Shown piece by piece: positions 50,924 to 57,905 of a stretch of 57,905 bases of DNA. The translations under genes were made by a program, and so were the position numbers. The stretch's first letter is position 1; each line of letters opens with the position of its first letter. The notes beneath the pieces are model-generated. The model was not told the DNA's origin. It saw nothing but the letters and a program-made list of their open reading frames with translations, and did no database searches. The stretch comes from Streptomyces sp. NRRL F-4489 (GTDB lineage: Bacteria; Actinomycetota; Actinomycetes; Streptomycetales; Streptomycetaceae), in assembly GCF_001509485.1 (NCBI RefSeq), contig NZ_LLZI01000242.1, positions 1-57,905 of the forward strand, in the 5' to 3' direction.

Positions 50924-51105
50924 GACACATTGATCATCATGCACATGCCTGTTGGTTATGCCCCTGGCATGAGGCGCTCGCGGCGTCGCGCGGGCAGGGG
51001 AACGCAGGGCACGGCAGGCAGGGCGGCGGCCCGGCGGGGCGGGCTCAGTGCCGTACGGGCGAGGCGGTGCGGCGGCCCGGCAGGGGACGGCCCGCCGGGG
51101 ACGGC

Positions 51106-51675
51106 TCAGAACCGTACGGTCGACACCGTGTAGACGACGGGGTGCCCCGGCTCGTCGTAGTTGACGACGATGCGCTGGGACGGCTGCGGGGCCGGGCGGT
51201 TGACCGTCGTGCCGCGCCAGGGCCAGTCGGGGTTGAAGTCCCAGCCGACCTTGGCGGCCTGCGCGGGCGGGATGGTGATCGCGCCGTTCTTCAGGGCGGC
51301 GGTGCTGGTGCCGACGGCCGCCAGATACTTGTCCAGGCCCCAGTCGTTGGTGCGGAACTGCACGAACAGCGAGCTGGTCTCCCAGGAGTTGGTCTCGTAG
51401 TAGTAGACCGGCGTGGAGCCGAGCGGCACCGGGACGTTGTAGATCCGCTGCTGGAGCCGGGAGGGGAAGGCGTTGGTCAGGCCGGTGGCGGCGGCCTCGG
51501 CCTCCTTGTCCTCGCCGCTGTCGCGGCTCTGCTCGGCGGAGATGACGATGTAGCCGGCCGGGATGGTGATCAGCAGGAAGATCACCAGCGCCATCAGGAA
51601 CGGCCGGCGGGTGCGCGGGCGGGGCGGCGGGCCCGGGTGCTCGTCGCTCACGGTCTGCGGTTCGGGTTCGGTCAT
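51106..51675 (-). CDS. Small membrane protein coupled to glucokinase, unknown function
   Basis: 189 aa. A Pro-rich N-terminus (about 1-25) precedes one membrane helix (FLMALVIFLLITIPAGYIVI, about 27-46); the rest (about 50-189) is extracytoplasmic. No known domain is recognised; PVYYYETNSWETSSLFVQFRT and WRGTTVNRPAPQPSQRIVV suggest beta structure. Its ATG at 51675 overlaps the glucokinase stop as ATGA, so the two are co-translated, yet a link to sugar use is not evident from the sequence. Confidence 0.85.
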   Translation of the reverse strand: MTEPEPQTVSDEHPGPPPRPRTRRPFLMALVIFLLITIPAGYIVISAEQSRDSGEDKEAEAAATGLTNAFPSRLQQRIYNVPVPLGSTPVYYYETNSWETSSLFVQFRTNDWGLDKYLAAVGTSTAALKNGAITIPPAQAAKVGWDFNPDWPWRGTTVNRPAPQPSQRIVVNYDEPGHPVVYTVSTVRF

Positions 51676-52793
51676 CGGCGGCCGGCCCGTTCGTAGCGTT
51701 CGTAGCGCTCGACCCGGCGGCGGTTGGCGCGCCGGAAGCGGCGGGCCACCAGGCGGGCGAGGTCGGCGGCGCCGACCATCCCGGCCTCGGGGCCGAGCTG
51801 CGCCTTGGCGATGGTGGCCTCGGGGCGGTAGCCGCGGCCGGTGAGGTGGCGCCGGAAGGCGTCCCGGGCCGGGCCGATCAGCAGGTCGTCGGCGGCGCTG
51901 ACCCCGCCGCCGATGACGAAGCAGGACGGGTCCAGGGCGGCGGCGAGGTTGGCGATGCCGACGCCCAGCCACTGGCCGATGTCCTGGAGGAGCTCGACGC
52001 ACATCGCGTCGCCCTCCCGGGCCAGTTCGGTGATCAGCGGGCCGGTGATGTCGCCGATCCGCCCGCCGACCCGCTCGATGATGTTGTACGCGACCGGGGA
52101 GTCGGCGGCGGCCAGTTCGCGGGCCTCGCGGACCAGGGCGTTGCCGGAGCTGTACTGCTCCCAGCAGCCGCGGTTGCCGCACGGGCAGCGGTGGCCGCCG
52201 GGGACGACCTGCATATGGCCGAATTCGCCGGCCACCCCGTACTTGCCGCGCTTGACGGCGCCGTCCTCCAGGATCGCGCCGCCGATGCCGGTCCCCAGGG
52301 TGATCATCACCAGGTGGTCCTGGCCGCGGCCGGCGCCGAACCGCCACTCCGCCCAGGCGGCGGTGTTGGCGTCGTTGTCGACCATGACCGGGACCGCGAG
52401 GCGTTCGGCGAGGCGGTCCCGCAGCGGCTCGTTGCGCCAGTTCAGATGCGGCGCGAAGAGCACCCGGGAGCGGTCGGCGTCGACCCAGCCGGCCGCGCCG
52501 ATGCCCACCGCGTGGACGTCGTGCCGGTCGGAGAGGTCCAGGACCAGCTCGGTGATGGTGTCCTCGACGACCTTGGGGCTCTTGGACTTGTCCGGGGTCT
52601 CGGTGCGGACCTTCTCCAGGATGGTGCCGTCCGCGTCCACCACACCGGCCATGACCTTGGTGCCGCCGATGTCGATACCGACCGTGGGCACCCGGGGGGC
52701 GGTGAGGTGGGAGCGGCGCTCGCGGGCGCCGACGGTGCGCAGGACGGTGGCGCGGGCGGTCCCGCGGTGCGTCCGGTCGCGGTACATGCTCAT
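51672..52793 (-). CDS. ROK-family glucokinase
   Basis: 373 aa. The ATP loop is GIDIGGTKVMAG; the sugar site includes VDNDANTAAWAEWRFG; the ROK zinc motif is EFGHMQVVPGGHRCPCGNRGCWE, with all Cys and His. An N-terminal extension of ~35 residues and an Arg-rich tail (RRFRRANRRRVERYERYE) exceed the usual ~315 aa. It lies 251 bp after the sugar ABC transporter, so phosphorylation of the imported sugar is likely. It seems distinct from the housekeeping GlkA. The start at 52793 has GAGGGG upstream. Confidence 0.93.
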   Translation of the reverse strand: MSMYRDRTHRGTARATVLRTVGARERRSHLTAPRVPTVGIDIGGTKVMAGVVDADGTILEKVRTETPDKSKSPKVVEDTITELVLDLSDRHDVHAVGIGAAGWVDADRSRVLFAPHLNWRNEPLRDRLAERLAVPVMVDNDANTAAWAEWRFGAGRGQDHLVMITLGTGIGGAILEDGAVKRGKYGVAGEFGHMQVVPGGHRCPCGNRGCWEQYSSGNALVREARELAAADSPVAYNIIERVGGRIGDITGPLITELAREGDAMCVELLQDIGQWLGVGIANLAAALDPSCFVIGGGVSAADDLLIGPARDAFRRHLTGRGYRPEATIAKAQLGPEAGMVGAADLARLVARRFRRANRRRVERYERYERAGRR

Positions 52794-53044
52794 CGGCTCA
52801 CCCCTCGGACCTGGTCGCGGGTACGGCTGCCGGGGCGGCGGCCGGGACAGCCGTACCGGCTGCCGTCACGGTCTTCGCGGCTGCGTGCGCGCAAGAGTCG
52901 TCTCGTCCCTGCGGGTCTCGGGGAGGCCGGGGGCCTCGGCGGATGGTCCGGTGCGATTGTGCATCACCCGCGCCGTCCGGCGCACCGCGGTGCCGGGCGG
53001 CACGCCCCCCACCGGCGCGGAGCCGGCGGAGGGCGCGGCGGGGT

Positions 53045-53854
53045 TCACCCGGGCCGGTGACCTCCGGGGAACTCCCCGGGGGCCGTCCGGGCCAGTTCGT
53101 GGCTGAGCTGTTCCAGCTCGCTGCCGCCCGCCATTTGACGGGTCAGCTCCTCCAGCTCGATCTCGGCCTTGAGGTGGCTGCCGGCCATCGTGCCCCGCTT
53201 GAGCAGGACGAAGCGGTCGCCGACGAGGTAGGCGTGGTGCGGGTTGTGGGTGATCAACACCACGCCGAGGCCGGCGTCCCGGGCGGCCGCGACGTACTTC
53301 AGGACGACGCCGGACTGCTTGACGCCGAGCGCCGCGGTCGGCTCGTCCAGGACGAGGACCTTGGCGCCGAAGTACACCGCGCGGGCGATCGCGACGCACT
53401 GCCGCTCGCCGCCGGAGAGGGTGCCGATCGGCTGGTCTACGTCGCGCAGGTCGATGCCCATCCGCAGCAGCTCGGCGCGGGTGGTCTCGCGCATGGTGCG
53501 CACATCGAGCCGTTTGAACGGGCCGGCACCGGTGGTGGGCTCGGAACCGAGGAAGAAGTTCCGCCACACCGGCATCAGCGGCACCACGGCGAGGTCCTGG
53601 TAGACGGTGGCGATCCCGCGGTCCAGGGCCTCGCGCGGGGAGCCGAGCCGGGTCTCCTCGCCCTCGATCCGGAAGCTGCCGGCGTCGTGCTGGTGCAGCC
53701 CCGCGATGATCTTGATGAGGGTGGACTTGCCGGCGCCGTTGTCGCCGAGGACGCAGGTGATCTCCCCGGCGTGCACCTCCAGGGACACCCCGGTGAGCGC
53801 CTTGACGTTGCCGTAGAACTTGCTGACGCCGTCGAGGGCGACGAGCGCGGTCAT
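53045..53854 (-). CDS. Sugar ABC transporter ATPase (single-domain, FrcA-like)
   Basis: 269 aa: Walker [11 protein letters not shown]-loop TVYQDLAVV, signature [13 protein letters not shown], Walker [13 protein letters not shown], switch THNPHHA. A single nucleotide-binding domain rather than the double RbsA type, as in FrcA/XylG-like systems. The ATG at 53854 overlaps the permease stop as ATGA. Confidence 0.93.
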   Translation of the reverse strand: MTALVALDGVSKFYGNVKALTGVSLEVHAGEITCVLGDNGAGKSTLIKIIAGLHQHDAGSFRIEGEETRLGSPREALDRGIATVYQDLAVVPLMPVWRNFFLGSEPTTGAGPFKRLDVRTMRETTRAELLRMGIDLRDVDQPIGTLSGGERQCVAIARAVYFGAKVLVLDEPTAALGVKQSGVVLKYVAAARDAGLGVVLITHNPHHAYLVGDRFVLLKRGTMAGSHLKAEIELEELTRQMAGGSELEQLSHELARTAPGEFPGGHRPG

Positions 53855-54915
53855 GACGTCTCCTCCGCCCGCTTGCGGACCCAGGCGTTCAGCAGGGTGG
53901 CGAGCAGCAGCATCGCGCCGAGGAAGAACTTGTACCAGTCCGGGTTCCACTGCGCGTAGACGATGCCCTTGCTGGCCATGCCGAACAGCAGCGCGCCGAC
54001 CGCGGCGCCGATCGCCGAGCCGAAGCCGCCGGTCATCAGGCAGCCGCCGACCGCCGCCGCGATGATGTACAGGAACTCGTTGCCCACCCCGTCGCCGGAC
54101 TGGATCGCGTCGTACGAGAACAGCAGGTGCTGGCCGGAGATCCAGGCGGCGAACGCGACGCCGAGGTACAGGCCGATCTTGGTGCGGACGACCGGGACGC
54201 CGACCGCGCGGGCCGCGTCGGCGTTGCCGCCCACCGCGAAGATCCAGTTGCCGGCCCGGGTCCGCAGCAGGATCCAGGTGGCCACCGCGACCAGCGCCAG
54301 CCACCACAGGATGGTGATCTGGATGTCCACACCGCCCACGGTCAGGTGGGAGGCGAAGACCGCGCGGGCCGAGCCGAAGCCCTCCATGTCGGCGATGGAC
54401 TTGGTCGAGACGGTGCCGCTGATCAGCTTGGTGAAGCCGAGGTTCAGGCCGGTCAGCATGAAGAAGGTGCCCAGCGTGATGATGAAGCTGGGCAGCTTCG
54501 TCCGGGTCAGCAGCAGCCCGTTCAGCGCGCCGAAACCCAGCGTGACCAGCAGGGACACCCCGACGCCGACCCAGGTGTTGGCGGTCATCTGGTAGCTGAC
54601 CATCGACGAGACCAGCGCCGAGCTGACCACCATCACGCCGGCCGAGAGGTCGAACTCCCCGCCGATCATCAGCAGCGCCACCGGGACGGCCATGATGCCG
54701 ATCGTCGAGGACGCGTACAGGACCGTGGAGAGGCTGGCCGGCCGCAGGAACGGTTCGGCGACCACGGAGAAGAAGACGAACACCGCCAGCGCGCCGACCA
54801 CCGAGCCCAGCTCGGGGCGGCCCATCAGGCGGCGGGCCAGGGAGCGCCGTACCAGCCGCTCGTCGCCCGCGCTCCCGGTGGGCGCGGGGCGCGCGGGGGC
54901 GCCGGCCGCGCTCAT
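53851..54915 (-). CDS. Sugar ABC transporter permease (RbsC/FrcC-like)
   Basis: 354 aa, 8-10 membrane segments. The family region [20 protein letters not shown] and the [19 protein letters not shown] and [20 protein letters not shown] segments are typical of monosaccharide BPD_transp_2 permeases. The start at 54915 overlaps the binding-protein stop as ATGA. Confidence 0.93.
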   Translation of the reverse strand: MSAAGAPARPAPTGSAGDERLVRRSLARRLMGRPELGSVVGALAVFVFFSVVAEPFLRPASLSTVLYASSTIGIMAVPVALLMIGGEFDLSAGVMVVSSALVSSMVSYQMTANTWVGVGVSLLVTLGFGALNGLLLTRTKLPSFIITLGTFFMLTGLNLGFTKLISGTVSTKSIADMEGFGSARAVFASHLTVGGVDIQITILWWLALVAVATWILLRTRAGNWIFAVGGNADAARAVGVPVVRTKIGLYLGVAFAAWISGQHLLFSYDAIQSGDGVGNEFLYIIAAAVGGCLMTGGFGSAIGAAVGALLFGMASKGIVYAQWNPDWYKFFLGAMLLLATLLNAWVRKRAEETS

Positions 54916-55928
54916 CGGGTCCCCCGCTGCGTGTACTGCTGGAGCGCCGCGGCGTCGTCCTTGGTGATGATCTGCGGTCCGGTGAGGACCGGGCGGCCGC
55001 CGCCGAGCACATCGGCGTTGTACTTGTACAGCCACAGCAGATCGACGGCCTGGTAGCCCTGGAGGTAGGGCTGCTGGTCGACCGCGAAGCCCAGCGAACC
55101 GTCCTTGAGGCCGCCGGCGACCTGCGCGTTCAGGTCGAAGGTGTCCACCTCGGCCTTGCTGCCGGCCTGCTCCCGGGCCTTGACGGCGGTCGGGGCGAAC
55201 GGCGCGCCGAGGGTGACCACCGCGTCGATGTCCGGTTCGGCCTGGAGCTTGGACTCGATGGACGCCTGCACGTCCGGCATGTTGGTGCCGTCCACGTACA
55301 GCTTCTCCATCGTGCCCTTGAAGGTCTTGGCGGCCCCGTCGCAGCGCTGCTCGTGGCCGACGTTGCCCTGCTCGTGCAGCACGCACAGGGCCTTCTTCTT
55401 CCCGCGCTTGGTCAGCTCCTCGCCGACCGCCTCGCCGGCCACGCTCTCGTCCTGGCCGACGTGCGTGAGCGCGCCGAACGCCTTGGACTCCTCGGCGCCG
55501 GAGTTCACCGTGATCACCGGTATCCCGGCCCGCTCGGCCTTCCGCACCACGTCCTTCATCGCGTCCGGCTTGGCCAGCGAGACGATCAGCCCGTCGACCT
55601 TCTGGTCGATATAGGACTGCACCAGCTGGCTCTGCCGCTGGGCCTCCTTGTCATGCGCGTAGACGAAGTTGATGTTGTCCTTGACGGCGGCCTGCTGGGC
55701 GCCCTTCTGGACGATGTCCCAGAACGTGTCGCCGTCCCCGGAGTGCGTGACCATCGCGACGGTCCACCGGGGGGTGTGCACGGCGGCCCGGCCGCCGGCG
55801 GTCTGCGCGGCGCGCTCCTCCTCGGCGCGCTTGCCCCCGGTGCTGCTGCACCCCGCCAGGGAGGCGCCGAGCACCGCCGCCGCCAGCGCGGCGCCCACGA
55901 CGCGTCCTCTTCTTCGAACCCTTGCCAC
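54912..55928 (-). CDS. Sugar ABC transporter binding lipoprotein
   Basis: 338 aa, periplasmic-binding-protein type I fold. The lipoprotein signal ends LGASLAGC, so C27 is lipidated. [38 protein letters not shown] and [14 protein letters not shown] are typical of RbsB/FrcB-like proteins. I chose the GTG at 55928 (AAAGG upstream); a longer start at 56045 would move the hydrophobic segment far from the N-terminus. Transported sugar unknown. Confidence 0.9.
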   Translation of the reverse strand: MARVRRRGRVVGAALAAAVLGASLAGCSSTGGKRAEEERAAQTAGGRAAVHTPRWTVAMVTHSGDGDTFWDIVQKGAQQAAVKDNINFVYAHDKEAQRQSQLVQSYIDQKVDGLIVSLAKPDAMKDVVRKAERAGIPVITVNSGAEESKAFGALTHVGQDESVAGEAVGEELTKRGKKKALCVLHEQGNVGHEQRCDGAAKTFKGTMEKLYVDGTNMPDVQASIESKLQAEPDIDAVVTLGAPFAPTAVKAREQAGSKAEVDTFDLNAQVAGGLKDGSLGFAVDQQPYLQGYQAVDLLWLYKYNADVLGGGRPVLTGPQIITKDDAAALQQYTQRGTR

Positions 55929-56018
55929 GAGGACTTGCCTTTCCCGCTCTTGTCGCTGTCCCGGGTCTGTCTGCTGTCGCCGCGGTGCCGGCGGGCCGGA
56001 CCGGGCAACCGACCAAGT

Positions 56019-56044
56019 ATCGGTTACCGGCGTTCTGTACCGAT
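56019..56044. promoter_or_regulatory. Inverted repeat upstream of the sugar ABC operon
   Basis: ATCGGT (56019-56024) and ACCGAT (56039-56044) flank 14 bp, about 90 bp upstream of the binding-protein start. It lies in the AT-richer part of the 351-bp gap 55929-56279, which has no gene. Possible operator. Confidence 0.4.
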
Positions 56045-56222
56045 TCATGGGGTCCCGGCCCCGGTGGAGAGGTGCCGGGTGGTAAGGGTGCGCGCGCCCG
56101 GGGTCCGGATCGCTCCGGGCCGGGCCGTGCCGACGCAGCTCATGGTGGACCGCCTTCGCTCCCCCGCCGCCGGATTGCGGCTGGAGGAGATCCAACGGCG
56201 CGCGCGGGGCGGCGTCAAGGGT

Positions 56223-56234
56223 TTGTCCGAACAT
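56223..56234. promoter_or_regulatory. GntR-like half-palindrome upstream of the sugar ABC operon
   Basis: TTGTCCGAACAT matches the perfect palindrome upstream of the GntR gene at 10 of 12 positions. It lies about 295 bp upstream of the binding-protein start, just after the GntR stop. Confidence 0.5.
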
Positions 56235-56279
56235 TCTGTCCGGGGGCCGTCCGTCCCGGGCCCGTCCGCGGCGGACCGG

Positions 56280-57077
56280 TCAGGGCCGGACCAGGAGCTG
56301 GAACTCGAAGGCGTAGCGGGACGCGCGGTAGACGTGCGAGCCGAACTCCACCGCGCGGCCGGTGTCGTCGAAGGTGGTGCGCCGCATGGTGAGCAGCGGG
56401 GCACCCTCGGCCTCGTCGAGCCGGGCGGCCTCCTCGGCGGTGGCGGCGCGGGCGCCGATCGCCTGGCGGGCGCTGTGCAGGGTGATCCCGGCGGCCCGCA
56501 TCAGGCGGTACAGGCCGGTCTCCTCCAGGGCGGCGGTCTCCAGCGGCAGCAGGCCGGCCGGGAGGTGGTTGCGGAGGTGGGCGACCGGTTCGCCGTGGGC
56601 GAGCCGGAGCCGTTCGACCAGGACGACCTCATCGCCCTCGGCGACCCCGAGCGCGGCGGCGACCTCGGCGTCCGCCTCGGTGGTGGTGTGCAGCAGGACC
56701 CGGGTGGCGGGCTTCTGGCCGGCCGCCTCCAGGTCGTCGTAGAGGCTGCTGAGCTCCAGCGGGCGCTTGACCTGGCTGTGCACGACCTGGGTGCCGATGC
56801 CCCGGCGGCGGACCAGCAGCCCCTTGTCGACCAGCGACTGGATCGCCTGGCGGACCGTGGGCCGGGACAGGCCGAGCCGGCCGGCCAGTTCGATCTCGTT
56901 GCCGAGCAGGCTGCCGGGGGCCAGCCGGCCGTTCTCGATGGCGGCCTCCAGCTGCTGGGACAGCTGGAAGTACAGCGGAACCGGACTGCTCCGGTCCACG
57001 CTGAACTGGACGGGGCCCTGGGCGCCCGCGGTCGGTGTCTCGCGTTTCCCCACGGGCGCGAGCGTATCCGCCCGCAC
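56280..57077 (-). CDS. GntR-family regulator with UTRA domain (HutC subfamily)
   Basis: 265 aa. The winged helix is PVPLYFQLSQQLEAAIENGRL to RPTVRQAIQSLVDKGLLVRRRG (about 32-95). The UTRA ligand domain follows from about 110 (LSSLYDDLEAAG, EVVLVERLRLAHGEPVAHLRNHLP, MRRTTFDDTGRAVEFGSHVYRASRY). It is directly upstream of the sugar importer in the same orientation and probably regulates it. The start is taken as the GTG at 57077, although a GTG at 57053 is possible and neither has a good ribosome site. Confidence 0.93.
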   Translation of the reverse strand: MRADTLAPVGKRETPTAGAQGPVQFSVDRSSPVPLYFQLSQQLEAAIENGRLAPGSLLGNEIELAGRLGLSRPTVRQAIQSLVDKGLLVRRRGIGTQVVHSQVKRPLELSSLYDDLEAAGQKPATRVLLHTTTEADAEVAAALGVAEGDEVVLVERLRLAHGEPVAHLRNHLPAGLLPLETAALEETGLYRLMRAAGITLHSARQAIGARAATAEEAARLDEAEGAPLLTMRRTTFDDTGRAVEFGSHVYRASRYAFEFQLLVRP

Positions 57078-57103
57078 AGATGACGGGAAGTCCGGAGGTC
57101 ACA

Positions 57104-57115
57104 TTGTCCGGACAA
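57104..57115. promoter_or_regulatory. Perfect palindrome upstream of the GntR gene
   Basis: TTGTCCGGACAA is a perfect 12-bp palindrome 27 bp upstream of the GntR start, a natural autoregulatory operator. A near copy lies at 56223-56234. Confidence 0.65.
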
Positions 57116-57163
57116 GGGGGGTTACGGCCGGGGGCCGGGCGCTTACGGGGCTGCCGCCTCTCG

Positions 57164-57891
57164 CTACCAGGGCAGCGGGCGGCCGTCGCGGAAGAAGCCG
57201 CCGGTGGGGCCGTCGTCCGGGAGCGTCGCCGCCCAGCGGACGCTCGCCGCGCCCTCGGCGACCGGCCGGCCGCCCGGGCCGCCCAGGTCGGTGGCCACCC
57301 AGCCCGGGCAGACCGCGTTGACCAGTACGCCGTCGGCCCGCAGCTCGGCGGCGAGCATCCGGGTCAGCGCGTTGAGGGCGGCCTTGGAGGCGGAGTACGC
57401 GGGGGTGCCGCCGCCCATGTTCGTCAGCGAACCGCCCTCGCTGGAGACGTTGACGAGCCGGGGGTGGGCGGAGGCGCGCAGCAGCGGCGCGAAGGCGAGG
57501 GCCGTCCGCCACGGCCCGTAGAGGTTGGTCTCGGCCGCCTCCCGCACCACGGCCAGGTCGGCGGTGACGGCCCGCTGCCAGGTGTCGTACGTCCCGCCCG
57601 CGTTGTTGACCAGCACGTCCAGCCGGCCGAAGGCGTCGGCGACCCGGGCCGCGGCGCGGGCGACGCTGCCGTCGTCGGTGACGTCCAGCACGAGCGGCCG
57701 GATATCCGCGGTGCCGGGCCCGGCCGCGTCCCGCAACTCCGCGGCCACCCGCCGGGCGGCCTCCTCGGACCGCCCGGTGAGCAGCACCGTGTGGCCGAGC
57801 GCGGCGAGCTGGCGGCACAGCTCCCGGCCGATGCCCCGGGTGGCACCGGTGACGAGGGAGAGGGGGGCGGAGAGGTCGTCGGTGGAGGGGG
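57164..57891 (-). CDS. SDR-family oxidoreductase, 5' end missing
   Basis: A short-chain dehydrogenase truncated by the contig edge; at least 240 residues are readable. The cofactor site LVTGATRGIGREL, NNAGG, NVSSEGG and the catalytic YSASK (Tyr/Lys) are all present, with NAVCPGWVATDLGG after it. The reading frame is open to base 57891 without a clear start codon; beyond that the adapter-like bases add a stop. An internal GTG at 57787 would lose the cofactor motif, so it is not the true start. Substrate unknown. Confidence 0.88.
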
Positions 57892-57905
57892 CTGTCTCTT
57901 ATACA
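57892..57905. other. Adapter-like end sequence (Tn5/Nextera mosaic end)
   Basis: The last 14 bases, CTGTCTCTTATACA, match the start of the Tn5 mosaic-end/Nextera read-through adapter. They are probably not genomic and mark an assembly end. Confidence 0.9.

Noticed and set aside
45301..50946. Lanthipeptide or lasso-peptide cluster
   Set aside because: No LanB/C/M/KC, no asparagine-synthetase-like cyclase and no transglutaminase-like protease in or near the locus.
57164..57787. Complete SDR gene starting at the internal GTG
   Set aside because: The cofactor motif LVTGATRGIG lies upstream in the same frame, so the gene is cut by the contig end.

Overview
The window is about 58 kb of very GC-rich DNA from a streptomycete-type actinomycete, probably Streptomyces or a close relative. 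The evidence is the extreme third-position GC bias, GTG starts, GGAGG-type ribosome sites, many 4-bp stop/start overlaps, F420-type oxidoreductases, Streptomyces-style lipoproteins and a single rare TTA codon. I found no rRNA, tRNA, CRISPR array, insertion sequence or replication origin. The right edge is a contig end: the last 14 bases match the Nextera/Tn5 mosaic-end adapter, and they truncate an SDR gene.

Left part (1-31 kb), mostly ordinary metabolism. It starts with an Ada-AlkA DNA repair fusion, a macrodomain protein, an FAD oxidoreductase, an inositol-phosphatase-like enzyme, a leaderless gamma-glutamyltransferase-like protein, a Sir2 deacylase and a lipoate ligase with its accessory domain at the wrong end. 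A reductive-pyrimidine-catabolism-like set follows: LLM oxidoreductase, dihydropyrimidinase, class III aminotransferase and beta-ureidopropionase, interrupted by an oppositely transcribed, leaderless metal-receptor protein. Next comes a MarR/MFS/isochorismatase-like operon behind a compound palindromic operator, then an amidase with a TTA codon, a secreted gamma-glutamyltransferase, a ChaA-type antiporter, a polysaccharide deacetylase, an MMPL transporter, a stand-alone ATP-dependent DNA ligase, an unknown secreted protein, a glutathionyl-hydroquinone-reductase-like GST and an AraC/GyrI regulator.

Middle part (31-45 kb). A MocR regulator is divergent from an alpha/beta hydrolase. These are followed by a methyltransferase, a secreted CocE-like hydrolase, a PPOX-fold F420 enzyme, a complete glutamate-type ABC importer, a small conserved protein, exonuclease III, an MBL-fold protein, a PcaD-PcaC fusion with Asp where the nucleophilic Ser is expected, and a GH85 endo-beta-N-acetylglucosaminidase without a signal peptide.

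The most interesting region is 45.3-50.9 kb. It looks like an undescribed ribosomally synthesised, modified peptide (RiPP) locus read on the minus strand: SAM methyltransferase, a 65-residue precursor, two different SagB-type flavin dehydrogenases, a TauD-like Fe(II)/2-oxoglutarate oxygenase and an EntS-like MFS exporter. The precursor is almost entirely two identical 28-residue units, conserved through six synonymous differences. It has no Cys and almost no leader, and there is no YcaO, LanB/LanM, radical-SAM, ATP-grasp or protease gene in the window. A 13-bp hairpin follows the precursor gene, and an 11-bp tandem repeat occupies the exporter's leader.

Right part (51-57.9 kb). A sugar-uptake module: GntR/UTRA regulator, lipoprotein binding protein, permease and ATPase linked by ATGA overlaps, then a ROK glucokinase coupled to a small membrane protein. 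The near-palindrome TTGTCCG(G/A)ACA occurs both upstream of the regulator gene and upstream of the transporter genes, which suggests a local regulon.
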